Counted from the first letter of the stretch, positions 43,454-52,084 are shown. The stretch is 64,000 nucleotides of DNA from Acetobacter suratthaniensis (GCF_017377745.1 NZ_JAFVMG010000001.1:124001-188000); one strand, 5' to 3'. Notes: a model not told the origin generated them from the sequence alone. Translations and numbers: made by a program.

Positions 43454-43885
43454 ATGAAACTGACAGCCGTACGTGCCCTGTCGGCGCTTGCCCTTACCAC
43501 CTCTCTCCTGGCTGGCGCTCCGGTGCTGGCTCACGCACAGGAGCTGAACATTCCCGTCGTGCGTGGGGGGGATACGTCCTCTCTGACAACTGTTGACCCG
43601 TCCGATCAGGTCGCGGCCATCAACCCCGCTGAAAACGCCGGGCTGCTGAACTACTGCGTGCAGAACGAATATGTCGATTATGACGACGGTTTCCGCACCC
43701 TGCAGGAATACGTCAAAAAGACGAATGCCGTGCCTGAAGGCGCTGACGGCAACATGTTCTACGCCATTGGCACCGCTGGCCAGCTGCGCGTGAACAACAA
43801 GACCTATTCCATCGCCACGGCAACGCTGCCCATCCGCCAGTCCACCTGTAAGGTTGTGCTCGCACGGGCCAAGGCGTCTCTGTAA
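43454..43885 (+). CDS. Secreted DUF2501 (YjjA-like) protein
   Basis: 143 residues. A clear signal peptide (MKLTAVRALSALALTTSLLA..., cleavage near AHAQ) precedes a small mature domain. The domain has NAGLLNYCVQNEYV and a C-terminal TCKVVLARAKASL, the paired-Cys pattern of DUF2501 proteins such as E. coli YjjA. A single disulfide is likely in the periplasm. Function is unknown in the family. AGGGAG lies 7 bases before ATG 43454. A structured 3' region and terminator follow. Confidence 0.85.
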   Translation: MKLTAVRALSALALTTSLLAGAPVLAHAQELNIPVVRGGDTSSLTTVDPSDQVAAINPAENAGLLNYCVQNEYVDYDDGFRTLQEYVKKTNAVPEGADGNMFYAIGTAGQLRVNNKTYSIATATLPIRQSTCKVVLARAKASL

Positions 43886-43893
43886 GGGCGTTT

Positions 43894-43962
43894 TTTCGGT
43901 GCGCGGCCTTTTTGTTTTCAGGCCCTTGTAAGGGGCGGTCAACACAGGGCGTAGCACCGAAA
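43894..43962 (+). ncRNA. Structured 3' region, possible small RNA body
   Basis: TTTCGGTGC (43894-43902) and GCACCGAAA (43954-43962) are a perfect 9-bp inverted pair 51 bases apart. They enclose the hairpin CCCT-TGTA-AGGG (43923-43934). An intrinsic-terminator-like stem follows at 43981. The arrangement would fold as a closed multi-stem RNA at the 3' end of the DUF2501 transcript. It could be a 3'-derived small RNA or simply a long UTR; only the pairing is seen. Confidence 0.35.
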
Positions 43963-43980
43963 TATCAGGCAGAATCTTCA

Positions 43981-44012
43981 AAGGCCAGCCGCGTTTCGCG
44001 GCTGGCCTTTGT
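43981..44012 (+). terminator. Terminator downstream of the DUF2501 gene
   Basis: A 13-bp perfect stem AAGGCCAGCCGCG (43981-43993) / CGCGGCTGGCCTT (43997-44009) with a TTT loop, followed by TGTTG. The U-tract is short, but the stem is very stable. It ends the transcript before the acs leader. Confidence 0.75.
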
Positions 44013-44128
44013 TGCATTACCGAAGTTTTAGGTTCCGTTATGCGGGCAGGTACCTTTACCTGTTGTGCCTCAATGTGATCAAAACGCCATACCTGAACGG
44101 TTGAAACGAAAAACAAGAAGGACAGGGC

Positions 44129-46066
44129 GTGGTGGACGAGGCTGCAAATCCGGCTCTAGGGGCTGTTTCCGATCAGTATGTGCAGAATGTTCTGGAAGCG
44201 GAACGCGACCCGGAAGCTTTCTGGCTGGCGCAGGCGCGCCGTCTTGTCTGGCACAGCGAACCCAGCCATGCCTCCCGCTCAGACTTTACGGGCGATGTCC
44301 GCATTGCCTGGTACGAGGATGGCCGCCTGAACGTGGCGGAAAACTGTCTGGATCGTTACCTGCTGACCCAGCCTGATAAGGCCGCTGTCATCTGGGAAGG
44401 GCAGGAAGACGGGCACCGCACCGTTCTGACTTATCGCGAATTGCATGCCCGTGTGTGCCGTCTGGCCAATACGTTGCGCCGTCTGGGGGTGAGCAAGGGC
44501 GACCGCGTTGCCATTCACCTGCCTATGGTGGTGGAAGGCGTAGTCGCCATGCTGGCCTGCGCACGGATCGGGGCCATTCACGTGGTGCTGTTTGGCGGTT
44601 TTTCGGCTGAAGGGCTGGCCGAACGCCTGCGCGATAGTCAGGCCGTACTGGTTATTACGGCGGATGTCGCCCGCCGGGGTGCCAAGCTGATCCCGAGCAA
44701 AACCACCATGGACGAGGCGCTGGACGCCTGCGGCCCCGAATGCGCTGTGCGCAAGGTGCTGGTCGTGGCTGTAACCGGTGCCAAGGTGCCTATGCAGGCC
44801 GGGCGCGATCTGTCTTACGAGGCGGAAGTGGCGCTGGAAATGCCGGATTGCCCGGTAGAGGTCATGGATGCATGTGACCCGCTGTTCCTGCTCTATACTT
44901 CGGGCAGCACGGGGCGGCCCAAGGGCGTTGTGCATGGCTCGGGCGGCTATCTGGTATGGGCCAGTTTTACGCACCAGACCGTTTTCAATAGCCAGCCAGA
45001 TGATATTTTCTGGTGCACGGCCGATACAAGCTGGATCACCGGTCACACCTATGTGGTGTATGGCCCGCTGGTGAATGGCGGCACCATCATGATTTACGAG
45101 GGGCTGCCCTCATGGCCTGCACCGGGCCGCTGGTGGGATGTGATTGATCGCAACGGGGTGACGGTTTTCTATACTTCCCCCACCGTTATCCGCGCCGCCA
45201 TGCGCGAGGATGATCACGTGGTGGAAAGCCGCTCGCTGGCCAGCTTGCGGGTGCTGGGCACTGTGGGTGAGCCGATCAGCCCCGAGGCCTGGCAGTGGTT
45301 CCATGACAAGGTGGGGCGTAACTGCTGCCCGGTTGCCGATACATGGTGGCAGACCGAAACCGGCGGTGTCATGATTACGGCCAGCGCGGGCAAGGTGCCG
45401 GGCAGGCCGGGGGCTGCGGGCCTGCCGCTGCCGGGCGTGCAGGTTGAACTCCTGACCCCCGCCGGAGCAGGGCAGGAACAGCCGGTGGTGGAAGGGGCTG
45501 GTGAGGGGCTGTTGTGCCTGTCGTCCTCATGGCCCGGTCAGGCCATGACGCTGTGGCAGGATCATGAGCGTTTTCGCCAGACCTATTTCACTACCTGCCC
45601 GGGGCGGTATTTCTCGGGCGATGGGGCACGTCGCGAGGCCGATGGCTATATCTGGATCACGGGCCGGGTGGATGATGTGGTGAATGTTTCCGGCCACCGG
45701 ATTGGCACGGCGGAAATTGAAGACGCCATCGCAACCGACCACGAGGTGGTGGAAAGTGCGGCGGTCGGTATCCCGCATGACCTCAAGGGGCAGGGTTTGG
45801 TGGTGTATGTCGTCCCGCGTGAGGAAGGCGTGCTGGATACGGCGCGGGTGCGCAAGGTGGTGGCGGATAGCGTGGGCCGTTATGCCGCCCCTGAAAAAGT
45901 CTATGTCGTGCGGGATCTGCCCAAGACGCGCTCTGGCAAGATCGTACGGCGGCTTTTGCGCAAGATCGCAGCGGGTGAGCTGGAAAATCTGGGAGATCTG
46001 TCCACCCTGTCTGACCCGGACTGTGTGCAGGCCCTTATCCGTCAGGTAGCAGAACAGCAGGGTTAG
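44129..46066 (+). CDS. acsA: Acetyl-CoA synthetase (AMP-forming)
   Basis: 645 residues of the ANL superfamily. The motifs are in order: LYTSGSTGRPKGVVH (P-loop A3), the acetate-pocket DTWWQTETGG (A5, with the Trp typical of acetate specificity), YFSGDGARREADGYIWITGR (A7-A8) and RSGKIVRRLLRK with the catalytic, acetylation-regulated Lys. It makes acetyl-CoA from acetate, ATP and CoA. In acetic acid bacteria this supports acetate assimilation during overoxidation. GTG 44129 (or GTG 44132) starts after AAGGAC. The gene is single, with terminators on both sides. Confidence 0.95.
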   Translation: MVDEAANPALGAVSDQYVQNVLEAERDPEAFWLAQARRLVWHSEPSHASRSDFTGDVRIAWYEDGRLNVAENCLDRYLLTQPDKAAVIWEGQEDGHRTVLTYRELHARVCRLANTLRRLGVSKGDRVAIHLPMVVEGVVAMLACARIGAIHVVLFGGFSAEGLAERLRDSQAVLVITADVARRGAKLIPSKTTMDEALDACGPECAVRKVLVVAVTGAKVPMQAGRDLSYEAEVALEMPDCPVEVMDACDPLFLLYTSGSTGRPKGVVHGSGGYLVWASFTHQTVFNSQPDDIFWCTADTSWITGHTYVVYGPLVNGGTIMIYEGLPSWPAPGRWWDVIDRNGVTVFYTSPTVIRAAMREDDHVVESRSLASLRVLGTVGEPISPEAWQWFHDKVGRNCCPVADTWWQTETGGVMITASAGKVPGRPGAAGLPLPGVQVELLTPAGAGQEQPVVEGAGEGLLCLSSSWPGQAMTLWQDHERFRQTYFTTCPGRYFSGDGARREADGYIWITGRVDDVVNVSGHRIGTAEIEDAIATDHEVVESAAVGIPHDLKGQGLVVYVVPREEGVLDTARVRKVVADSVGRYAAPEKVYVVRDLPKTRSGKIVRRLLRKIAAGELENLGDLSTLSDPDCVQALIRQVAEQQG

Positions 46067-46075
46067 CCCATGCAG

Positions 46076-46105
46076 GGCACCAGCCTCCTTCGAGGGGCTG
46101 GTGCC
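46076..46105. terminator. Hairpin between convergent acsA and DUF1653 genes
   Basis: GGCACCAGCC (46076-46085) pairs with GGCTGGTGCC (46096-46105), with further pairing inside around CTTC. It is a stable stem in a 49-base convergent gap, without a U-tract on either side. Confidence 0.5.
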
Positions 46106-46115
46106 ATCAACCCGG

Positions 46116-46397
46116 TTACGGTGTTGCGCCGTTTTCCAGCCGGGCAAAACGGGGCTGGCCGTTTACGTTTTCCATCCACATGGCCAGAGGGCGCACCCAG
46201 TAGCTGCCCTGCGCCTCGCTTCTGTATGTGACAAGCCATTCCTCGGTTTCGCTGTGCCGCCCGGTGCATAGAACTGTGTAAAGCCCTCCCTTGTAATGTC
46301 GGTAAAGACCGGGCTGCGGGTGCGCTGGCATAGCGCCGTGCGCCGGGGCGGCTGGCTGTGTCGAGAGCGTGGCCGGAGCGTGATCGGGGCTGGTCAT
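46116..46397 (-). CDS. DUF1653 domain protein
   Basis: 93 residues. After a 27-residue Pro/Ala-rich N-terminus comes the compact DUF1653 domain: GLYRHYKGGLYTVLCTGRHSETEEWLVTY and WVRPLAMWMENV. The first part is the family hallmark. These are small cytosolic beta proteins of unknown role. ATG 46397 has GGAAGAAG upstream. The frame is open for much longer upstream on this strand, but that part overlaps the next + strand gene and has no family pattern. Confidence 0.87.
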   Translation of the reverse strand: MTSPDHAPATLSTQPAAPAHGAMPAHPQPGLYRHYKGGLYTVLCTGRHSETEEWLVTYRSEAQGSYWVRPLAMWMENVNGQPRFARLENGATP

Positions 46398-46442
46398 GGC
46401 GGCTTCTTCCGTGTTCTGTATGTTTATGGCTGTAATGAAAGG

Positions 46443-46976
46443 ATGGGGGCGCGCGTGATCATGGGGCATCTGGGCTTTTTCGTGCGGGGCGGGAGCCGGG
46501 TTGCGCGGCTGGGCAGGATAAGCGGGCTCTTGCTGGCTGTCATCGGGCTTTTCCATGGTCTGGCACATGCTGCGGGGCATGCCCGTGGTGTCACCGTTAC
46601 TCTGAGTGCCCAACCCGGCACACCGCTGGATGCACAGGCCCGTTTGCTGGCAACGGAAGACATGGCCGCCGCCGCCCGGCATGGCGAAACCCCGCTGGTG
46701 CTGGTGGGCAACGCAGTGCTGGCGCTTAAAGGGGAGGGTGCGGAGGCACTGTTTGTTCAGGTGCAGTCGGCCAGCCTGTGTGGGTCGGCCGGGTGTTCGA
46801 CCGATGTTTACCTGAAAAAACAGGGGCAGTGGGTCAAGGTGCTGGATTCTGTCAGTGGGCCGGTTGAGATTCTGCCCGCCGGGCATGGCGGCATGAAAGA
46901 TATTCTGGTCGATGGGACTGATCGCTGGGTCTGGAAAAACAACAGCTATGTGGACACTCTGGCCCTGCAGGAGTGA
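46443..46976 (+). CDS. Secreted hypothetical protein with CGSAGC motif
   Basis: About 177 residues. A hydrophobic segment (LGRISGLLLAVIGLFHGLAHAAG) serves as signal peptide. The mature part has ASLCGSAGCSTDVYLKKQ, with two Cys spaced for a disulfide, then WVKVLDSVSGPVEILPAGHGGMKDI and VDGTDRWVWKNNSY near the C-terminus. This pattern occurs in small periplasmic proteins of alphaproteobacteria, but I know no named function. Start choices are ATG 46443, GTG 46455 or ATG 46461; none has a strong ribosome site. It converges with the methyltransferase gene over a perfect hairpin. Confidence 0.75.
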   Translation: MGARVIMGHLGFFVRGGSRVARLGRISGLLLAVIGLFHGLAHAAGHARGVTVTLSAQPGTPLDAQARLLATEDMAAAARHGETPLVLVGNAVLALKGEGAEALFVQVQSASLCGSAGCSTDVYLKKQGQWVKVLDSVSGPVEILPAGHGGMKDILVDGTDRWVWKNNSYVDTLALQE

Positions 46977-46990
46977 ACAGGGCCAGAGTG
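46955..46990. terminator. 13-bp perfect hairpin spanning the end of the secreted protein gene
   Basis: CACTCTGGCCCTG (46955-46967) and CAGGGCCAGAGTG (46978-46990) are perfect complements with a 10-base loop that contains the stop codon. It lies at a convergent junction (next gene ends at 47002). No U-tract is present, so it is a likely bidirectional 3'-end structure rather than a textbook terminator. Confidence 0.6.
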
Positions 46991-47001
46991 TTCAGGGGCG
47001 T

Positions 47002-47985
47002 TTAGCCTGATACGGGCTGTGGCTGACCGGTCCAGCCCGGCAGGGGGCTAACCCCTTCCTTGGCGGCTGTTTCAGACCAGAAAAATGTCAGCTCATGCTT
47101 GTTATGGGCCAGATGGGCCAGCGCTCCACCGGGAATGGCTTCAAAAGCGCTGACGGTTTCATGGTCGGTCTCGCCCTGAAACTTGACGGTCAGCACCATG
47201 TTACGGGTCTGCTGCGTATCAATCCAGCGCTGGGCCAGCCGCAGCAGGCGTTGTGGATAGGCAATAATATCGGAAAACACCCAGTCAGCTCGCTCAAGGG
47301 TGGAGGGTTCCAGCCCAAAGGCGCTGGCCTGATGAAAGCGCACATTTTTCATGGCAGCTACGGCCGGGGCCAGTGGCGCACGGTCAAACGCATCCACCCG
47401 TGTTTTCAGGGTCGCCAGTGCCCATGTCCACCCGCCGGGGGTTGCCCCCAGATCGTAGCAGAGCGCGCCCGGCTCCGGCCAGCGGCCTAAACGGGTGCAG
47501 GCTTCCCATAGTTTCAGATAGGCGCGTGAGGGTGGCCCGGTACGGTTTTCCACAAAACGGGGGCTGCCATTGGGGAAAGGGCTGCTCTTGCGTGCCGAAA
47601 ACAGCAGGGTTTCGGGGTCGAGCAAGGTCCATGCGCCTAGCGGGCTGGAAGGCGGGCTTGTTGGAAAGACCAGTGCGGCCGCCTTGACCGGGGGCAGGCG
47701 CTCTTCCACCAGCCGGGCGCGGCCAAAACAGGTGGCGGCGTACAGGCTCCAGTTCCGCTGGCGTGCACGCAGCGTATCGGCTGCCGCGCGGATGGAGGCA
47801 ACCGGCACACATTCGGGCTCAAGCCATATATCCAGCGCCCACGGGGAATACACGGCCGGGTGGCTGGAAAGGGCTAACTGTCCGTGCCAGCGCTCGATGG
47901 TAACACCCCGGCGGCGGAGGTCTTCGCTCAGGGTTTCTTCCAGCCCTTCTGCCGCCAGCCATGCGCCGCCTATTGTCGCGCTCAT
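47002..47985 (-). CDS. RlmM/FtsJ-like SAM-dependent RNA methyltransferase
   Basis: 327 residues. An N-terminal part (about 1-165) resembles the RNA-binding half of RlmM. A Rossmann methyltransferase follows with SAM motif CYDLGATPGGWTWAL, WVFSDIIAYP (catalytic Asp) and NMVLTVKFQG (catalytic Lys), the K-D-K-type 2'-O-methyltransferase arrangement. The likely target is 23S rRNA (C2498 in E. coli). ATG 47985 overlaps the DUF423 stop by 4 bases. It is shorter than E. coli RlmM (366), so I call it RlmM-like. Confidence 0.85.
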   Translation of the reverse strand: MSATIGGAWLAAEGLEETLSEDLRRRGVTIERWHGQLALSSHPAVYSPWALDIWLEPECVPVASIRAAADTLRARQRNWSLYAATCFGRARLVEERLPPVKAAALVFPTSPPSSPLGAWTLLDPETLLFSARKSSPFPNGSPRFVENRTGPPSRAYLKLWEACTRLGRWPEPGALCYDLGATPGGWTWALATLKTRVDAFDRAPLAPAVAAMKNVRFHQASAFGLEPSTLERADWVFSDIIAYPQRLLRLAQRWIDTQQTRNMVLTVKFQGETDHETVSAFEAIPGGALAHLAHNKHELTFFWSETAAKEGVSPLPGWTGQPQPVSG

Positions 47986-48368
47986 GCGCCGCGCGCCCAT
48001 GCGAAGGCGAGGCACAGCCATGACAGGATCAGCAGGCTACCACCGGTAGGCGCGACATGCCCGGCATGGTGGCCGGTAAAGGCCGTGTAGTACACCGCTC
48101 CGCAGAACAGCAATGTACCGAGCAGAATGCCCGCGGCCCCAATGCGTAGCAGGCGCGTGCTCAGGCGGTCTGCCCCAAGCCCGAGGGCGACAAGGGCGAG
48201 GCCCTGCCACATCTGCATTTCCATGGCGCCACGCGCCATGACGCGGCCCCCCGTGGCAAAGGCGGTTTCAGGCAGGTGTGCCGTGAGCGCACCCATGATC
48301 ACGCCACAGGCGACGACCAGCGCGCCGCCTGTGCGGTACAGGCGGGGAGGAAAGGCAGAGTGTGTCAT
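47982..48368 (-). CDS. DUF423 family membrane protein
   Basis: 128 residues with four TM helices. The family pattern is present: GALVVACGVIMGALTAHLP (first helix), AMEMQMWQGLALVALG (conserved polar residues), LLFCGAVYYTAF and HVAPTGGSLLILSWLCLA. DUF423 proteins are found widely, and their role is unknown. The gene is translationally coupled to the methyltransferase. The 132 bases upstream, toward the cobalamin gene, are divergent control sequence. Confidence 0.9.
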   Translation of the reverse strand: MTHSAFPPRLYRTGGALVVACGVIMGALTAHLPETAFATGGRVMARGAMEMQMWQGLALVALGLGADRLSTRLLRIGAAGILLGTLLFCGAVYYTAFTGHHAGHVAPTGGSLLILSWLCLAFAWARGA

Positions 48369-48500
48369 GCGGCCATTCTATAGTCGCGCAGGCGGCGGAC
48401 GGCAAAGGGCGTTGTCTTTGTGGGGCCGTATTGTTTTCTACCGCCGCCCGAGGAATGTTGGTTTGGATTATAAAAAGGCCGGAACAAAGGACAGCATGGC

Positions 48501-49106
48501 ATGAGCATTCGCATAGACAGAGTGGTAACGCGCGGCGGTGATGGCGGACAGACATCGCTGGGAGATGGCTCACGCGTGGGCAAGGACAGCCTGCGCATAG
48601 ATGTGCTGGGTGCGCTTGACGAGCTTAATGCGGTGCTGGGGCTGGTGCGTGCCCATGCGGCCCATTCCAGTAAGCCTGCCACAGCACAGCCTGAAACACA
48701 GAGTGAAAGGGAACTGGCAGCCCTGCAGAATCTCCTGTTCGATATGGGGGCGGAGCTCTGCATGCCTGAAGGGCCAAAAGCCCAGCGGGTGAAATCGGTG
48801 GAAGACACGGTGGTGCTGGAGCTGGAAAGCTGGATCGAACGTATGCGCGCGGATCAGCAGCCGTTGAGCGGATTTGTGCTACCCGGTGGCTCCCTTGCCG
48901 CCTGTTGGGCGCATATGGCCCGCACCCAGACCCGCCGTGCCGAGCGGCAGCTTGTGGCGCTTGCACAGCTTGAAACGATTAATCCCGTATTACTGAAAAT
49001 ACTGAACAGACTCTCTGATTACTTTTTCGTTCTTGCCCGTTATTTCAATCAGAACGGGCAGTCTGATCTGCTATGGCAACCCAGAGTATCAGCCAAAGCG
49101 GAATAA
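48501..49106 (+). CDS. Cob(I)yrinic acid a,c-diamide / cobalamin adenosyltransferase, PduO type
   Basis: 201 residues, a PduO-type helical bundle. The N-terminal ATP-binding segment TRGGDGGQTSLGDGSRVGKD, followed by VLGALDELNAVLG, and the C-terminal RRAERQLVALAQ...INPVLLKILNRLSDYFFVLAR (split motif) are diagnostic. It transfers adenosine from ATP to Co(I) corrinoids to make coenzyme B12. No other cobalamin genes lie nearby, so it probably serves salvage or final activation. AAGGA lies 9 bases before the ATG. Confidence 0.93.
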   Translation: MSIRIDRVVTRGGDGGQTSLGDGSRVGKDSLRIDVLGALDELNAVLGLVRAHAAHSSKPATAQPETQSERELAALQNLLFDMGAELCMPEGPKAQRVKSVEDTVVLELESWIERMRADQQPLSGFVLPGGSLAACWAHMARTQTRRAERQLVALAQLETINPVLLKILNRLSDYFFVLARYFNQNGQSDLLWQPRVSAKAE

Positions 49107-49399
49107 ATGCGCTATTTTGCCCGGAAAACCTGCATATTACGCTTGGATAACACATCCGGGCGTGATATGGATTTAACACCAACAGGTTAAAGATGCTTAC
49201 TTGGCGCTGATTTCTCTGTTGACCATTTCTTTTAAAAGATCGTTAGCCGGCCCTATTGCAGGGCAAACGGTTTTCTAAAAACCCGGCGCGGTCTGATGTA
49301 TTCCCTACTGCAAATTGGTACGGGAAATGGCAACGGGCTACACGTTGGGCATTTCTGTTTCATGTAACGTGATAAAATAAGAACGTGACATTAGGATTG
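49107..49399. other. 293-base AT-rich intergenic region
   Basis: No gene is seen. The stretch is clearly richer in A and T than its surroundings (for example TTTCTTTTAAAAGATCG near 49230 and GTGATAAAATAAG near 49370). Partial promoter boxes occur, such as TTGACC at 49217 and GATAAAAT at 49371, but no pair has both good boxes and a 16-18 base spacer. Confidence 0.5.
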
Positions 49400-50053
49400 A
49401 TGAATACTTCTCCTTTTCTTTCTTCTTCTCCGTCCGACCAGCAGCATGAAGATGGGCTTGAAGAAGCCAGCATGCTTAATGCGCTTGAACGCCTTGGTCA
49501 GTCTGCCCGTACACGTCCTGCAAACCGGCAGCCTGCCGAGTCTGCGGGCAAGCGGCGGCGCTTCGTGCGTGATGGCGAGGTGCAGGTTGAAAAACACACC
49601 CTCGGTCGCGCTGCGGCTCCTCGCACGCTGGCAGACCCCCGCCCCGGTAACGGCAATGCCCGCGCCGTGCATTTTCCCGATGAGGATAACGGCGAACTGA
49701 CACGCCTGCGCCGCCATCTGGCGGAAGAAAAACTGCGTGCGGAAGAAGCCGAGCGTCAGTTGGCCGAAACACAGGCCAGCCAGCGTGGGTTGATGACCCG
49801 TGCCGGACATGCCGATGTGCTGGTGCGTGAACTCAAGGAAAAGCTGACCGAACGTGAAACGCATCTGGCTCGTGCCGTGCGTGAGGTCAAAACCCTGCGT
49901 GAAAAGCTGGAAGTAACGGAGGCCGAAGTCACTCTGTTGCGTCAGCGGGTTGAAAGACGGCCTGCCGCAGCCCCCGCGACACGGCGTTATGAACTCGCGG
50001 TTGGGGAATCGGAAAACGGTGGGCCTCAGCCCGTCAAATGGTGGAAGGACTGA
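49400..50053 (+). CDS. Coiled-coil protein with C-terminal PVKWWKD tail
   Basis: 217 residues, family not recognised. A polar, disordered N-terminal half with a basic patch (SAGKRRRFVRDGEVQVEKH) precedes a long Glu/Arg/Leu coiled coil (about 95-190; LTRLRRHLAEEKLRAEEAE and later heptads). It ends in GGPQPVKWWKD, a short motif with two Trp that may be a docking tail. The protein is probably cytosolic or nucleoid-bound. GTG 49385 is an alternative start. A membrane protein gene follows 85 bases later. Its AT-rich leader suggests regulated expression. Confidence 0.75.
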   Translation: MNTSPFLSSSPSDQQHEDGLEEASMLNALERLGQSARTRPANRQPAESAGKRRRFVRDGEVQVEKHTLGRAAAPRTLADPRPGNGNARAVHFPDEDNGELTRLRRHLAEEKLRAEEAERQLAETQASQRGLMTRAGHADVLVRELKEKLTERETHLARAVREVKTLREKLEVTEAEVTLLRQRVERRPAAAPATRRYELAVGESENGGPQPVKWWKD

Positions 50054-50138
50054 GCAGCACCTCTGTCTGCGCTGTTTACCTGATGTCCGTGCCGGATTTT
50101 GAAACGGTGCCTGTACCGTGTTGTGGCAGGGTGCAGGT

Positions 50139-50624
50139 ATGAGCGAAAGCTCTCAGCCTGCCTCACGCATGGCAATGCTTGGTTTTGTCGTGCTGATCAT
50201 TGATCTGGCAGCAGGCATTGGCTTTGTGCTGGTGCCGCTGTTGATTGTTGGCTTTCTTTCCCTCTTGCGGGATGTTTTTGGCGTTCTGCTGCTGCCGTTC
50301 AGCTTTCTGCTGGGGCTGGCGGGTTGGTCGGCGGATCAGAAGACACTCCATGCCATGCAGGCGGGTTTTCTGCCTGATGGGGGCGCTCACGCCCTGCGTG
50401 CAGGCTGTGTCGTGCTGGCGCTGGTTGTCTCGCTTGTCTGTTCGGTGCTGGCCAGCCGCCGGATGGGGCGTGCTGTCGGCTTTGAAAGCTGGCTGGCGCC
50501 CTGCCTGACAGCCTTGGCGGCGTGGCAGGAGGGCGGCAGTCTGGCACTTGTGCTGCTACCAGCCTTTCTTTTGCAATGCATCGCCCTGCGTTACCCCGGC
50601 CTGCGGCGTGCAGGCGCGCGGTAA
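50139..50624 (+). CDS. Four-TM hypothetical membrane protein
   Basis: 161 residues with four hydrophobic helices (AMLGFVVLIIDLAAGIGFVL, DVFGVLLLPFSFLLGLAG, GCVVLALVVSLVCSVLA and LALVLLPAFLLQCIAL). No charged pore or catalytic motif is evident, and I do not recognise a family. ATG 50139 follows a weak GCAGG. It lies in the same direction as the coiled-coil gene and converges with the FAD oxidase gene 17 bases later. Confidence 0.7.
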   Translation: MSESSQPASRMAMLGFVVLIIDLAAGIGFVLVPLLIVGFLSLLRDVFGVLLLPFSFLLGLAGWSADQKTLHAMQAGFLPDGGAHALRAGCVVLALVVSLVCSVLASRRMGRAVGFESWLAPCLTALAAWQEGGSLALVLLPAFLLQCIALRYPGLRRAGAR

Positions 50625-50641
50625 GCCGGGAGCAAGCCGTT

Positions 50642-52084
50642 TCAGGCGGCGGGAAAGATCTTGCCGGGGTTCATCAGCCCATCAGGATCGAGTGCGTTTT
50701 TGATACGGCGCATGCTTTCCAGTTCAGCGCCACCCCGCCATGACGGCATCATGTAGGTTTTAAGCTGGCCTACACCGTGCTCTGCGGAAAAGGAGCCGCC
50801 AAGGTGGCGCACGATCTCGGCCACCGTATCCATGATATCATGATCGCGTGCGCTGAAAGCCGCCGCATCCATCTGTTCAGGCTGCACCAGATTGAAGTGG
50901 ATGTTGCCATCGCCAATATGCCCGAAAGGAGCAACCCGGATACCCGGTATCAGGGCTTCGCACGCGGCGGTGGCTTCCGTAATCAGGGTGGGAATGGCGG
51001 CAAGGGGTACGGATACGTCGTTTTTGACGGATGCCCCGGCCCGCTTCTGGGCTTCAGCATGTTCTTCACGCAGCATCCACAGAGCGTTACGCTGGGTTTC
51101 GCTTTCGGCCAGAACCGCATCGCTGACCAGCCCGCTTTCCAGAGCCTCGCCCAGCACATCTTCCATCAGGCTACGCAGGCCATCTCCCGCGCGGGGGCTG
51201 GAAAGCTCAACCAGCGCGTAGGCCGGGGCCGGTTCGGATAGTGGCAGGGCGGCGCCGTCAATGAAGCGGTTTACCAGCCCCATGCTGGTACCGGACATGA
51301 ACTCGAACGCCACCACAGCGGCCGGGTCCTGCTTGCGGAACGCGGCAAACAGATCCAGCGCACCTGCGGCACTGGCGACAGCACACAGCGCGGTTTCACG
51401 CGCACGCGGGGCAGGCTGGAGCTGGATAACCGCCTGAGTGATGATACCCAGCGTGCCTTCAGCCCCGATCAGCAACTGCCGCAGGGCGTAGCCGGTGTTG
51501 TCCTTGCGCAGGCGGCGCATGAGGTTGAGCACGTTGCCATCGGGCAGAACGGCCTCAAGCCCAAGTGCTAGTTCACGGGCATTGCCATAGCGCACCGTGT
51601 TGTTGCCCCCGGCATTGGTGGCCAGAATCCCGCCAATATCAGCCGATCCTTCCGATGAAATCGACAGGGGCAGGAAAAGCCCTTCGGCGGCGGCGGCATC
51701 CTGCGCGGCCTTGAGCGTGACCCCGGCATCGACCGTCATGGTCAGGTCGGCATGGTCGATGGCGTGTACGCGGTTCATTCGCGTGGTGGAAATGACAACC
51801 GCCCGGCCACTGTCATCCGGCGTGGCGCCGCCTACCATGCTGGTGTTGCCACCCTGCGGCACCATAGGCACGCCGTGGGCATGGCATAGGGCCACGGCCT
51901 TTGCGCATTCCTCGGTGCTGGCGGGGCGGAGTACGGCAGCACAGCGGCCTTGATAGAGTGCGCGCCAGTCCGTGCAGAAAGCGGCGGTGTCTGTTGTGTC
52001 CGTCAGCAGGCCGGAAGGGCCGAGCAGGGCTGCGAGCGCCTGATGGAGTGTTGAGGGAAGGGAGGTTTCAGGCGTGCCGGACAT
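50642..52084 (-). CDS. FAD-linked oxidase, D-lactate / D-2-hydroxyacid dehydrogenase type
   Basis: 480 residues of the GlcD/VAO family. The FAD-binding half has PQGGNTSMVGGATP and DIGGILATNAGGNNTVRYG, with the pyrophosphate-binding segment and GAEGTLGIIT. The C-terminal substrate domain ends with GHIGDGNIHFN and SAEHGVG, which hold metal-binding His residues in D-2-hydroxyglutarate and D-lactate dehydrogenases. It likely oxidises a D-2-hydroxyacid and passes electrons to a quinone or flavoprotein. The substrate is not readable. It is a single gene. Confidence 0.9.
   Translation of the reverse strand: MSGTPETSLPSTLHQALAALLGPSGLLTDTTDTAAFCTDWRALYQGRCAAVLRPASTEECAKAVALCHAHGVPMVPQGGNTSMVGGATPDDSGRAVVISTTRMNRVHAIDHADLTMTVDAGVTLKAAQDAAAAEGLFLPLSISSEGSADIGGILATNAGGNNTVRYGNARELALGLEAVLPDGNVLNLMRRLRKDNTGYALRQLLIGAEGTLGIITQAVIQLQPAPRARETALCAVASAAGALDLFAAFRKQDPAAVVAFEFMSGTSMGLVNRFIDGAALPLSEPAPAYALVELSSPRAGDGLRSLMEDVLGEALESGLVSDAVLAESETQRNALWMLREEHAEAQKRAGASVKNDVSVPLAAIPTLITEATAACEALIPGIRVAPFGHIGDGNIHFNLVQPEQMDAAAFSARDHDIMDTVAEIVRHLGGSFSAEHGVGQLKTYMMPSWRGGAELESMRRIKNALDPDGLMNPGKIFPAA

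Noticed and set aside
44050-44128. Half site resembling a CRP/FNR operator (AATGTGATC) before acsA
   Set aside because: Only one half-site is present (no TCACA arm at the right distance), so I do not call an operator.
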